Origin: Silene noctiflora | Lineage: Eukaryota; Streptophyta; Magnoliopsida; Caryophyllales; Caryophyllaceae | Length of the DNA stretch: 22,819 nucleotides | Direction of reading: 5' to 3' | Assembly (NCBI GenBank): GCA_009801015.1 | Contig: VHZZ01005321.1 | Coordinates: 37,951-60,769 of the forward strand | Shown: piece by piece, positions 9,101 through 17,655 of the stretch | Layout: each line of letters begins with the position of its first letter | Numbering within the stretch: the first letter of the stretch is position 1 | Program-made: the position numbers and the translations under genes | Notes under the pieces: generated by a model | The model's input: the letters and a program-made list of their open reading frames with translations, nothing else | What the model was told of the DNA's origin: nothing | Database searches by the model: none

Positions 9101-11515
9101 TTACACACCGAAAGTCCATAGTTGTGCGTTTTTCACTTTTGAAATGCTTTCCACTACCTCATATGGCAGAATATCTCCGATCACCACCACCATCTTGCTT
9201 TCTAAGTCTACCTTATATGATATTACCCCTATTTGTTTTCATAAAAAAAGAAATATATTAGAGAATGGAAACAATGAAATCATAAGTGTTAGATTAGAAT
9301 GGAATCAATGATATCATAAGTCTACAGTAATTGTTGATGGTATCTAATTATAGTCCTGATTTCTTTACGTTTGTTTTTGGCACAAAAATCGGGAACATGA
9401 GAAAGTGCATAATGTTAAATGGTTTTTCTAAAATGTGCCCTTAAGACATACTCTCTTTATTCCGGCCATTTGTTTACCCTTATTTTTTACACAAACATCA
9501 AAGAGATGGGAGAGAACCACTTGTGGGTTGTTTTGTGTATTGAGTGACAAATGGAGAATAGGTTATATGAATGATCAAATTAACATTCAAAATTATTTTC
9601 AATATAAAGGTAAACAAATAAATGAGACGCCCATACATGAAATATGTAAATTAACAAATGACCGGGACGGAGGGAGTACATGAAGAAGCTAACTATATAT
9701 AGAAATATTTACAAGGCTATGCCATTAATTATCGTAAGTATTAGTTTGTATATTAATTCCTGATGGTATATTTTTAATAATCTTTCTTTAATTAGTTTTT
9801 TATCACTTGCCTAAGATAGAAAAACTGATTTTTAAAAAAATTATAAAAACTCAAAAAACAACTTGTAAATGGGAAAGATAATCAACTCGTATATGTTTAA
9901 AACCGAAACGTGGAAAATGACTAACCAAATAAAGAAAAAATTAAGCAATGATTGGACCGTGGTTTAATTGTTTTTTTAAAGGATTATTTCCACTTTGGTA
10001 TCGTGAGATTTGGCCTAAATTTTACTATAGTGTCGTGAGATTTGTATAATTGCACAATGGTGCTTTGAACTTTGGTATACTTCCAATCATAACATGCATT
10101 TTTGGTGTTTTATAATTAAAAATATATTTACAACATAATAAAGAAAGTTTTTTTCTTCTATATTATGTGATTATTCTATTTAATATGTAACTTAACATCT
10201 AATTTTGCACTTTATTATGTTGAAAAAGTAATTAATTAAGATCAAAATTTACTATTATATATTTTATGTCACCAAAATTCGGGTCATGAAAGTGGAAATA
10301 ATCTAATTCTCAGGTTATAAAAGTGAAATCATCTAAATCGTAGGATATTAAAGTGAAAACATGAAATTAGTTCAAACCTTGGGATACCAAAATGTAAATT
10401 TTTCATTTTTTTAAATATGTTTTTTAATCAAGACTATATGTGAGAGTGTGAGACTAAGTAGTAAAATATGTGTAATGGTCATGTTTTAAGACTACAACAC
10501 CCCCAACAATTGCTTTGATAGTGCAATCCTCGATCAAAACAGTTTGTAGTCTAACATCGAAGATGTAAATTATACTTTTGGAGTTTTGTTGCACGGAAGA
10601 ATGAAAAGGACATTGAATATACCTTCTATTTTAGAGACATGTTTCTCAACTTTCTTTGCACAACCATGGCAGTGCATAGACACCTTCAAGACCACTGTCT
10701 AATCAAGGGAAAACAAGAGGGTAATTACCAATGGGATTAACATTATAATACAGCACGACTGACTCTAGTTTTAACTCTGAAGTCACAATAATCATGTCAA
10801 ATGTTAAATGTCAAAAGGTTAAGATAATTGTTAATTAATTAAGGAGTAGTCAATAATAAATCGTTATCACGTGGTATTGAGTTCCATTCTCAAATTTATA
10901 TTTGCATCGAATATACCACTAACAAAGACGGGTTTGAAATGCATACAAAATGAAATGCTAAAACTCGATCAGTATCACCAAATACAAGTCCTACCATGAC
11001 AAAGTGACATTGAACAAGATTTGAGGTTTGTTAACGTACATGAAGAGTGAGTAATAGGCATACTATCTATTACTAGCTCTATTTGTTTCATTTTCATACG
11101 TTTAAATTTAGGAAGAAATTTGAACGAACGTATAGAAATAAAATGAAAATGAAGTGAATGAAGATAGTATCTACATACTAGCATTATGAGAGCGATCAAC
11201 ATTGATCAGGAAATCTTCTCTCATTGTCTAAGCCCTTCGTTCTGAGAGAGATCGAAATGAATGGATTTGGGAGGAAAAAAATAAATAAGTATGTGAAAGA
11301 GAAATGACCTTAGGTTTCATGAGTAAAGCCAAGCTTTGAGGAGAAGAAATAGCATCTTTAAGCCTCAAAACTTGAGTATTATCACCTCCAAACAAGGGCT
11401 TCCTTTCTTGTTCAAGTTCTTTATCATCTTCATGAGCTTCCACTGAATTCATGCAAAAACATGTGTTTGCATCAAAGGCTAGACAAAGTGTGTCCAACAC
11501 TCTACTAAGCTTCAT
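9101..11515 (-). CDS. heavy-metal-associated (HMA) domain protein, three exons
   Basis: This spliced gene is read from the minus strand. Exon 1 is 11515-11309 (69 codons, start ATGAAGCTT), exon 2 is 10698-10623 and exon 3 is 9228-9101 with stop TAA. The exons total 411 nt, exactly 136 codons plus stop. Both introns (10699-11308 and 9229-10622) begin GT and end AG; the acceptor of intron 1 follows a good pyrimidine tract. Residues about 70-135 form one HMA domain (a ferredoxin-like copper/zinc-binding fold). The metal motif MHCHGC (MxCxxC) is at about residues 77-82, followed by KKVEKHVSKIEG; exon 3 gives YKVDLESKMVVVIGDILPYE and ends KNAQLWTFGV. The N-terminal part (MKLSRVLDTLCLAFDANTCF) resembles short HMA proteins related to plant NaKR/SPP proteins; that subfamily call is from memory. 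There is no C-terminal CaaX box, so it is not a typical isoprenylated HIPP. Likely a soluble metal-binding or chaperone protein. An in-frame ATG 13 codons upstream (11554) is less likely, given the TATA box at 11561. No lesion is seen. Confidence 0.9.
9451..9676. mobile_element. Stowaway MITE in intron 2 of the HMA gene
   Basis: This 226-bp element has TA on both sides (9449-9450 and 9677-9678). The right end, reverse-complemented, reads CTCCCTCCGTCCCGGTCATT, the classic Stowaway terminus. The left end reads CTCTCTTTATTCCGGCCATT. Stowaways are mobilised by Tc1/mariner-type transposases. It lies in intron 2, about 220 bp from the splice acceptor. Confidence 0.92.
9981..10405. mobile_element. 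Mutator-like MITE in intron 2 of the HMA gene
   Basis: This 425-bp element has inverted ends: CCACTTTGGTATCGTGAGAT from the left against TACATTTTGGTATCCCAAGG from the right. It is flanked by TTTTTTTAAA on both sides (9971-9980 and 10406-10415), a perfect 10-bp duplication although low in complexity. Subterminal units with TATCGTGAGATTT and GTGTCGTGAGATTT repeat at about 40 bp. It shares this design with the element at 7786-8318. It lies well inside intron 2, away from both splice sites, and has no coding capacity. Confidence 0.8.
11061..11169. repeat. small hairpin / MITE-like element in intron 1
   Basis: TACTATCT at 11061-11068 is mirrored by AGATAGTA at 11162-11169. The arms are imperfectly complementary inward: TTCATTTTCATACG on the left, TTATTTCTATACG from the right. 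The 109-bp unit could fold into a hairpin. It lies in intron 1 of the HMA gene. No superfamily can be assigned. Confidence 0.55.
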
Positions 11516-11560
11516 TTTCTTCTTATGTTTATTTTGCCTATGCAATATACTCACTCTTCC

Positions 11561-11566
11561 TATATA
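11561..11566 (-). promoter_or_regulatory. TATA box of the HMA gene
   Basis: TATATA, in minus-strand context TCCTATATAGGAAG, lies 46 nt upstream of the ATG at 11515. A start of transcription about 30 nt downstream would give a 5' UTR of about 15-20 nt. The short leader makes the upstream in-frame ATG at 11554 unlikely to be used. Confidence 0.55.
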
Positions 11567-11570
11567 GGAG

Positions 11571-11594
11571 TATCTATCTATCTATCTATCTATC
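11571..11594. repeat. (TATC)6 microsatellite, GATA repeats on the gene strand
   Basis: Six perfect TATC units lie directly upstream of the TATA box. On the coding strand of the HMA gene this is (GATA)6, a cluster of GATA-factor core sites. Length changes here would alter promoter spacing. Confidence 0.9.
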
Positions 11595-12554
11595 CTCAAC
11601 AAAAGAAAAAGACCAAGTAGATTACCTAAACCTTAAACATTCACACTTAATGTGAACTTAATTAAGTGGCAAGTGTTTAAAAAGTGTAGGGTCAATACAT
11701 TGGGGAACTAAAAATATCAACTTTCACAACACCCCATAAACTAGCTAATGAGGATTAAAAAAAAAACAAAACAAAAAAACAAAGTTAATAAGGGAATATG
11801 GTGGAAAGATACAAGGGGCTTAAATGAACTAATCTTCTCCTAATAACGTGGTAAATTTTGGTAATTAGTGGCTTCTAAAGATATAAGAAAAGAAGAAGGT
11901 TTGAATAGAAGGGAGATGCATCATGTCAGATGTAGCAACTGGCTGATGGAATGAGCATCAAACTCTCATGTGACTATATATCCTTATTTTCAACCCAGAT
12001 TATTATTTAAAATGGGTATTATATGTTTTAAATTTAAAATTGTTCAAATAACTATTACTTTATAAGATAAATACAAAATACCTAAATATTAATAAAAAGA
12101 CTTGTCTTTATCTATGCAAATTTAACCCATTTAAATTTTAAAATAGATGTTTCCGTCATAAGAGAAACTTGTTTTTTTCACAGATACCGTCCTCACAATA
12201 TGTCCCATTTTCATTAATTATATTATGGTCTTACATTCAATAATTTGTACTCTACTCTATTCTCCATACTACCTAATGTCTTACACTTCCTTTAATTTAG
12301 TGAAGTAAGAGAATCCATGGATAGATTGGTTGTGAGGTCACTACTTTTGTAAAAAGACCCGAGTTTTATTCTTGTTACCTATTTCAACAATACTTCGCCT
12401 ACTATAAACCCCTTATTTCATATGTTAAAATTGAATTTAGATTTTCTAATAAAGGGTCCTTTATTTTAGGGGAGTCACTACACCATTTTTTCAAAAAAAA
12501 AAAAAAGAAAGAAAGAAAGAATACAATTTTATTAGTAAATGAGGACATTAATTA
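11595..12554. other. upstream region of the HMA gene
   Basis: This AT-rich DNA between the HMA promoter and the hAT element has no gene. It carries a low-complexity tract at 12493-12531, a poly(A) run followed by four GAAA units. Further cis elements cannot be told apart by eye. Confidence 0.5.
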
Positions 12555-12562
12555 TGCGAGTC
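12555..12562. repeat. 8-bp target-site duplication of the hAT element, left
   Basis: TGCGAGTC matches 13531-13538 exactly. Eight base pairs is the hallmark length for hAT transposons. Confidence 0.9.
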
Positions 12563-13031
12563 CAGTGGCGGACCCAGGATTTATGTGGCGGGGGTGCACT
12601 TTTTAACAGATTCGATAAAACTAAGACGACTATAGCGTGGCAATAAGTCAAACGGGAATACATACAACAAAATTTGATTGAATAAAAAGTAAAAATTCAA
12701 AGTGTCATGGTAACAAATTAAACAAAATTTTGATTGATTTAAAATAATCTAAACTTTTAAATCACTTTAGGAGAAAAAATATCATATATTTCACCAAATT
12801 AAAAATGATGACATACACTCGCTTGACACTCTGTAGATTTTAGCACGACTCTGTACTTTCATTAATCTAAAATGAAACATAATATATACAATTTATTTGA
12901 AATTTGTAAAACTGTATGAATTTAGGGTTATACAATTTCAAATTTGTAATTAGATTATATGTAATTGGGGATATAAGTTGAGATAAAAGTAATTACTAAC
13001 ATTTACAAAAAAAAAATGGACAACAAAAAAT

Positions 13032-13343
13032 TAAATAATTATTAATAGTTTAAATTCATCAGAGAGAACTTAAAATATACTACAATGTATTACTAAAATA
13101 AAAAATTGAAAAGTGAAAATTGATAAAAAAAAAAACAAAAAAAAAGGGGAGTAAAAATTGATCAAAAAAGGGGAGTGTGGAGTAAATAATTATTAATAGT
13201 TTAAATATGTCATAGAGAACTTAAAATATACTACAATGTATTATTGAGATAAAAAAATTAGAAAGTGAAAATCGATTAAAAAAAAAGAAAAAGAAAAAGA
13301 TAAAAAAAAAGAGTAAAAATTTATCAAAAAAGGAGAGTGGGGA
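13032..13343. repeat. internal direct duplication, about 151 bp period
   Basis: Two diverged copies (about 13032-13181 and 13183-13343) both start TAAATAATTATTAATAGTTT. They share GAGAACTTAAAATATACTAC and end in A-rich sequence with AGTAAAAATT.ATCAAAAAAG followed by GGAGAGTGGGG or a variant. The duplication lies wholly inside the hAT element and probably arose after, or during the formation of, the deletion derivative. Confidence 0.85.
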
Positions 13344-13344
13344 G

Positions 13345-13400
13345 GCTATATCCCACGACCTTCAGTTCACAGCAATTTGCCTTATCCACTGCGCCACACC
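13345..13400 (-). other. tRNA-like (SINE head-like) fragment
   Basis: The minus strand reads GGTGTGGCGCAGTGGATAAG, which fits a Pol III A box (TGGCGCAGTGG). About 30 nt further on it reads AAGGTCGTGGGATATA, a weak B-box-like match. There is no complete cloverleaf. It could be the head of a tRNA-derived SINE or a chance likeness within the hAT element. Confidence 0.3.
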
Positions 13401-13530
13401 TAGTACCATGTATTTAAGAAGGGCGATTATTACTAGTACTTAAACTGTCATTATTTTAAAAATCAAAAAAAAAATCAAAAACCGAGGATGCGCACGTGCG
13501 GTGCTATGCGCACCCCCAGGTCCGCCAATG

Positions 13531-13538
13531 TGCGAGTC
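13531..13538. repeat. 8-bp target-site duplication of the hAT element, right
   Basis: TGCGAGTC is identical to 12555-12562 and directly follows the ...CCGCCAATG terminus. Confidence 0.9.
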
Positions 13539-15340
13539 TAGTGTTGGTTCATATTATTTTTTTATATAAAAGGTCATGTGTTCAATTCTAATATTAAACA
13601 TTTTTTATTTAATGTTATTTGACTACATACATTTTGTCCAACTAGATAAGAAATTTTATTATTTAACCCGATTTTTTGATTGGTAAAATTTTTATACGCA
13701 CTCAAGCCCAAAAAGTTTATTCTTACAAATCACAATTTACAAATATATAAAAGGAGTACATATCACCCCTCAAGTTTGGATATTAGTTATGTCATTTATA
13801 TCGCATTCTTGTCATGTATTCTGGGTTAGCTAGATATCAAATCATTTTGAGTCGCAAGTTTGCAGGCCAAACGTTTGGGTAATGATTATCAAAACTTTCA
13901 TCTCAAGTTATCCATATTAGTTCGGGTCAACTAAGTTTCAAGTTATTTCAAATACGCGCAATATAGAACCGTGCTACTTTATATCATACCTTTTGAACCC
14001 ACGTAAGTTTCGCTCGTTCTAATTATCTCATTACAATAATAGTTACGTCCAAGATGCATGGGTCATATATGACACACACAGTATGCTGGAAAAAAAGAGA
14101 CGGTTTCAAATGGCCCTAGTAAAAATAGTGTATAAACAAGTGCTGTCACACTATGAAAATCAATATGAAGTGAAAATAAGGCAAGCTCATAGGTAAAGAA
14201 TCACATATTGGTCTCCCACATATAAAAAATAAAGAAGAGTAATCTACATTTAACCAAAGGAGCTACTCCATCTATGAGTTGTTTTAGGAATGAAATTTTG
14301 ATTTCGGTGGGAGCGGTTGAGGCCCGATGCGAATTTAACATCATATATAGCTTGACTAGTGCAATAAGTGTGAGACAAAGAAGAAACAGAAGTCAGAGTC
14401 ACCAACTGTAATTGAAGAGACATGGGGCACGTACATATTATTATTGTGGTGGTATAATGTTATAGTGCTAGCTATAAAACGAGATAGAACATGGGTTAGT
14501 TGGGCGAAAATAGTTGAAGACAAGTATGAAATTCCTTGGGATTATTTTTATGAATAAGTATGCATCTTGATCATGTTATAGACCCACTGGCCCCTACTAC
14601 AGTAGTACAACCTCTGTGATCATGTAATTTTGGAGTGACACTCACTGCCTATAATGCTCCCTTGGCTTCACTGATTAATTGCACATTTTTCAGGGGCTTA
14701 ACTTGTCGTTTACTCCCTTGAGTCATATTTCACCATGTTCACAATTTGGTCTTACACTCTTACAAGACTTACATTAATTGAGAATAGTACGTAGAATAGG
14801 TTCACAATTTAATGTCGTGATTCTTCTGAAGGCTTTCAAGGTGATAACCTATGAGCAGATATTGATCATATTGTTATTTAAAGTAACTAAAAATAAAATC
14901 GATATTATATCTTTCGGTTTCAATCATATTTCAATTTAAATCTATGTTATAACTACCACGCACTTTTCAGGGTCTTATCTGTTTTATTAGCAAATTAGAG
15001 AAAAAGTACTCTAATGAAAAAAATTAATTGTTGTTTCATGAATCTTTAACTTATGTTGCCGTTTGGTTAATAACCTATGAAAAATGTAAATTGACAAATG
15101 ATACAAGAAAGAATATAAGAATTTAAAGTTTCATACTCCGTATAACTTTAGTTTTATCTTCTTTAAAGAATAAATAAATATTGGCGAATGGGTTGGTTTT
15201 GGATCTCAATGATGACCCCAAGAAAGTAACACATTCGAATTTTTAGAGACCCACACTTGACCCACATTCATTGGGTCGAAGAAAATAAGGCTCAAACTTG
15301 GAATTATATCGGCTCGGTGGATCTAGATTAGGTTCTAGAC
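13539..15340. other. unassigned AT-rich intergenic DNA
   Basis: I see no gene or clear transposon boundary in this 1.8-kb stretch. It has short TE-like phrases and no frame over about 60 residues. A short plus-strand reading near 14505-14555 (WAKIVEDKYEIPWDYFYE, then stop) looks protein-like, but it has no support around it. Confidence 0.4.
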
Positions 15341-15374
15341 TACGGATGTCAATAAATTGAGTTCGGGTCGGGTG

Positions 15375-15465
15375 AATCCTCATCCATTATCCATCTGTTG
15401 CATTAAAATATTATTTAACTCATCCGTCATCCGTAAAACTTATCATCCGCCATATATCCATCCAT
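15375..15465. repeat. ATCC-rich degenerate repeat, probable MITE interior
   Basis: Eight ATCC words, several as CATCCGTCATCCG or ATCCATCCATC, fall within about 90 bp. GGGTCGGGT lies to the left (about 15364-15373) and GGGTCGATCGGGCGACAGG to the right (about 15482-15500). The design recalls small hAT-like MITEs built of near-repeats of the terminus, but I find no ends or duplications. Confidence 0.4.
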
Positions 15466-15593
15466 CATTCGTGTATGAAACGGGTCGATCGGGCGACAGG
15501 CGACCCAAAAAGGATGAATTTTAGTTCTCTAAAAATAATAAAGTTTGATAATTTTTCTAATTTTACCTTTTTTGTGTATACTTTAGTTGAATA

Positions 15594-15622
15594 CTAGTTT
15601 TAAACCCGTGCAAAATTGCACG
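15594..15622 (-). mobile_element. Helitron-like 3' terminus
   Basis: On the minus strand a 7-bp stem with a 2-nt loop (CGTGCAA-TT-TTGCACG, 15622-15607) is followed after 9 nt by CTAG at 15597-15594, and the next host base is T. A short hairpin about 10 nt before CTRR, with insertion between A and T, is the Helitron 3' signature. The element body would extend to the right and is cut at 15700 by an LTR retrotransposon. The 5' TC end is not identified, so the call rests on one end. Confidence 0.5.
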
Positions 15623-15699
15623 AGACGGAAATAATAATGAATATTTCACAATTCGACTAAAATTGTATAAATATTGAAGATAAATTTTCATATGATAAT

Positions 15700-17044
15700 T
15701 GTAATACTACTCATTTCCGGGAATAGAGCACTCGGTCGAATAGGTTGCACTCGACCGAGTGTGTCTATCGGGTGTTTTGGTCAGGCTTCTTACATAGTGG
15801 CACTCGATCGAGTTAGGGTGACACTCGGTCGAGTAGCATTGATCTACTCGGTCGAGTATGTTTGACACTCGACCGAGTTCTCGGTCTGATGCGGTTAATT
15901 TCTGCAGTTTGATTAGAATGATTAGGGAGATATATATTTTGATATACATTTTGTTAATCAGTTTCTAAAACCTAAAAACATTCTCTAAACTCTCCCTAAT
16001 CGCTCTAATCATCTAGCAAGCAAGGATTTGGCTTTTTGTTCATCGGAATCTCGTTGTGCTAGTGTCGATCAGATTGTAAGTATTCTTTATCGTCATTATT
16101 CCATTTCTAGTAGTGGTCTTAACCTGATAGTAATGGTAGTGTCTTGATGATCTTTTAGGCGACGATTTCGTAGAGGAGCATTACTAGAGCGGTGATTGTT
16201 GATTTCGTGGAATTGCTAGCCAGGTAGGGTTTCCCTACTCTTTTTTCTATATGGTTAATTGTGACACGATGATGTGTTTCTATGTTCATTGTGGATATTG
16301 TATCATTGTAATGTTGCTTGTATTGTTGATGTTGTTTTGTGAAGCCATTGTCGCGAGATGGTCTTCACCCCCATGTTTGCCTCATGTGCCTCCCGTCACA
16401 AGAAGGATGTGCACATTAATGATTTGGGTTCGCTCGTTGCGATGAGCGGGACTTTTGGTGGCTAGGCTACGGTTTACCACTGGTAGAGGTGGGTTACCTG
16501 TTGCGATATATAACCTGGAAGGGCTACTCACTGCGGTGTGTAGTCGTGTCCGACCTGCAGTTCAAACACTGGCTCTCGGAGTTGGAGATTGATGAATGTT
16601 ACGAGAATTGATTATTGGCTTATTATATACTGTTGACTTATGTTTGATTGTATTGTTTGCTGACCTTGTGTAGTGTGTCTTGTGTTTGTTTCTGCTATGT
16701 GTCTGCGGTGATCCATTTGATATTGCCGGCAATTGGTGATAAGGTAGTCTTATGATCAGGTGTTGATGATTGCTGAGTTGTGGCTGGGATCCTTGGAAGG
16801 GGCGAGTCACAACTGAGTTCACTTAGTTCAGATGACAGTTAGTTTGATTATTTTATACTCTTCCGCTATTAGATAGTTGAGTTATATGAAGTTGTAGTCA
16901 GTATTGTATAAAAAGGTTAGTAAAGTGATTTAATTGTTCTTCTATTGTCTATTTGATATGAACTACCTCGGGCAGCCGAGATGGTAACGCTTCCATGTGC
17001 TAAAGTAGGCCTTGGTAAGTCACTTTGGTAGATGGGGTGTTACA
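15700..17044 (+). mobile_element. 5' LTR of a LARD-like retrotransposon
   Basis: The 1345-bp LTR begins TGTAATAC and ends GGTGTTACA, the inverted TGTAACACC/GGTGTTACA pattern common in plant gypsy LTRs. An initiator-tRNA-Met PBS follows 3 bp later. A cluster of six ACTCGNNCGAGT motifs sits 30-180 bp inside the left end, in what would be U3. A TATA-like GATATATATTTT lies near 15929-15940. CTCGG-gcag-CCGAG at 16967-16980 can form a hairpin shortly before the 3' end. The left flank ATAAT (15695-15699) would be its 5-bp target duplication, but the partner is outside the window. The short frames inside are not genes. Confidence 0.75.
15730..15878. repeat. cluster 1 of the near-palindrome ACTCGNNCGAGT
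   Basis: Six copies occur: 15730-15741 (last two bases changed), 15749-15760, 15802-15813, 15823-15834, 15846-15857 and 15867-15878. Central pairs are GT, AC, AT, GT, GT and AC. Spacing varies (19, 53, 21, 23 and 21 bp between starts), so this is not a simple tandem array. Confidence 0.9.
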
Positions 17045-17047
17045 AAG

Positions 17048-17060
17048 TGGTATCAGAGCC
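17048..17060 (+). other. primer binding site, initiator tRNA-Met
   Basis: TGGTATCAGAGCC is the complement of the 3' end of plant initiator tRNA-Met, the usual primer of many plant copia and gypsy elements. It lies 3 bp after the CA end of the LTR, which confirms the LTR boundary and the plus-strand orientation. Confidence 0.92.
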
Positions 17061-17489
17061 ACACTTTTGGAACCTAAACCCAATAAACCAATGAACGTAG
17101 GGTGTCTAACTAAAATGAACTCGGGTAGAAGTCGTTTGGAGCTACCGAAAATATTTGGGAGACATCATAAGACTGTACTATGGCCCTTACAACTTCGAGT
17201 TGGTCACTACGGGGATGTGTCATGGGGATTGCTTGCATGTCTGTGTTATCTCATATACTTATCGTGGAATGTGTATTCATATAATGTGTGAAGCATTGTG
17301 GAGTGGTTTATGTGGAATTGAATAGAATATTATAGCGTGAATGATTATGGCATGTTTTATGAGCTTTGGGGTATTTATTCTGCACTTTTGAGTATAGAAA
17401 CATGTGATACAGGCTGTGTGATATGTATATATAGTCGCGATATGTGTTAGGAGGTCGTCTTTGTATGATTCGACAAAGTGGGGCAGGGT

Positions 17490-17655
17490 ACTCGACCGAG
17501 TAAGGGTTACTTGGCCGAGTGTCCCTGGCACTCGACCGAGTGAGGATTTTTATAATCTTGTGGCAGCAACTGGAATGTGGGCACTCGGCCGAGTAGAACG
17601 AGTACTCGGCTGAGTGGGACGCACTCGATCGAGTGCTTATGGCATTCGACCGAGT
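17490..17655. repeat. cluster 2 of the near-palindrome ACTCGNNCGAGT
   Basis: Seven copies occur: 17490-17501, 17509-17520 (ACTTGGCCGAGT), 17530-17541, 17583-17594, 17604-17615 (ACTCGGCTGAGT), 17623-17634 and 17644-17655 (ATTCGACCGAGT). The three imperfect copies each differ by one C-to-T change. The cluster lies about 430-600 bp after the PBS of the same element that has cluster 1 in its LTR. Confidence 0.9.

Larger units (their letters stand above)
12563..13530. mobile_element. non-autonomous hAT transposon
   Basis: This 968-bp element has ends CAGTGGCGGACCCAGG (left) and CATTGGCGGACCTGGG (right, reverse-complemented). Matching G-rich subtermini follow: GGGGGTGCAC on the left, GGGGGTGCGC from the right. 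Perfect 8-bp duplications TGCGAGTC flank it. No transposase frame exists. The interior is AT-rich with a duplicated block at 13032-13343 and a tRNA-like stretch at 13345-13400. Confidence 0.93.

Noticed and set aside
8842..9311. Short frames on both strands around the HMA stop codon
   Set aside because: They overlap exon 3 (9228-9101) in other frames or on the other strand and have no content of their own.
11228..11554. 108-residue single-exon gene on the minus strand
   Set aside because: Only the part from 11515 to 11309 is coding; the rest reads through the GT donor of intron 1. It is exon 1 of the HMA gene.
14505..14560. Protein-like reading WAKIVEDKYEIPWDYFYE
   Set aside because: Only about 18 residues, no extension on either side, no splice pattern; likely chance or a very old remnant.
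16251..17531. Several frames of 64-88 residues around the LTR and PBS
   Set aside because: They lie in LTR and leader sequence and have no gag-like features such as a CCHC knuckle.
15730..17655. CRISPR-like array of short repeats
   Set aside because: The repeats are 12 bp and palindromic, with irregular spacing, in a plant retrotransposon; there is no array structure and the organism is eukaryotic.
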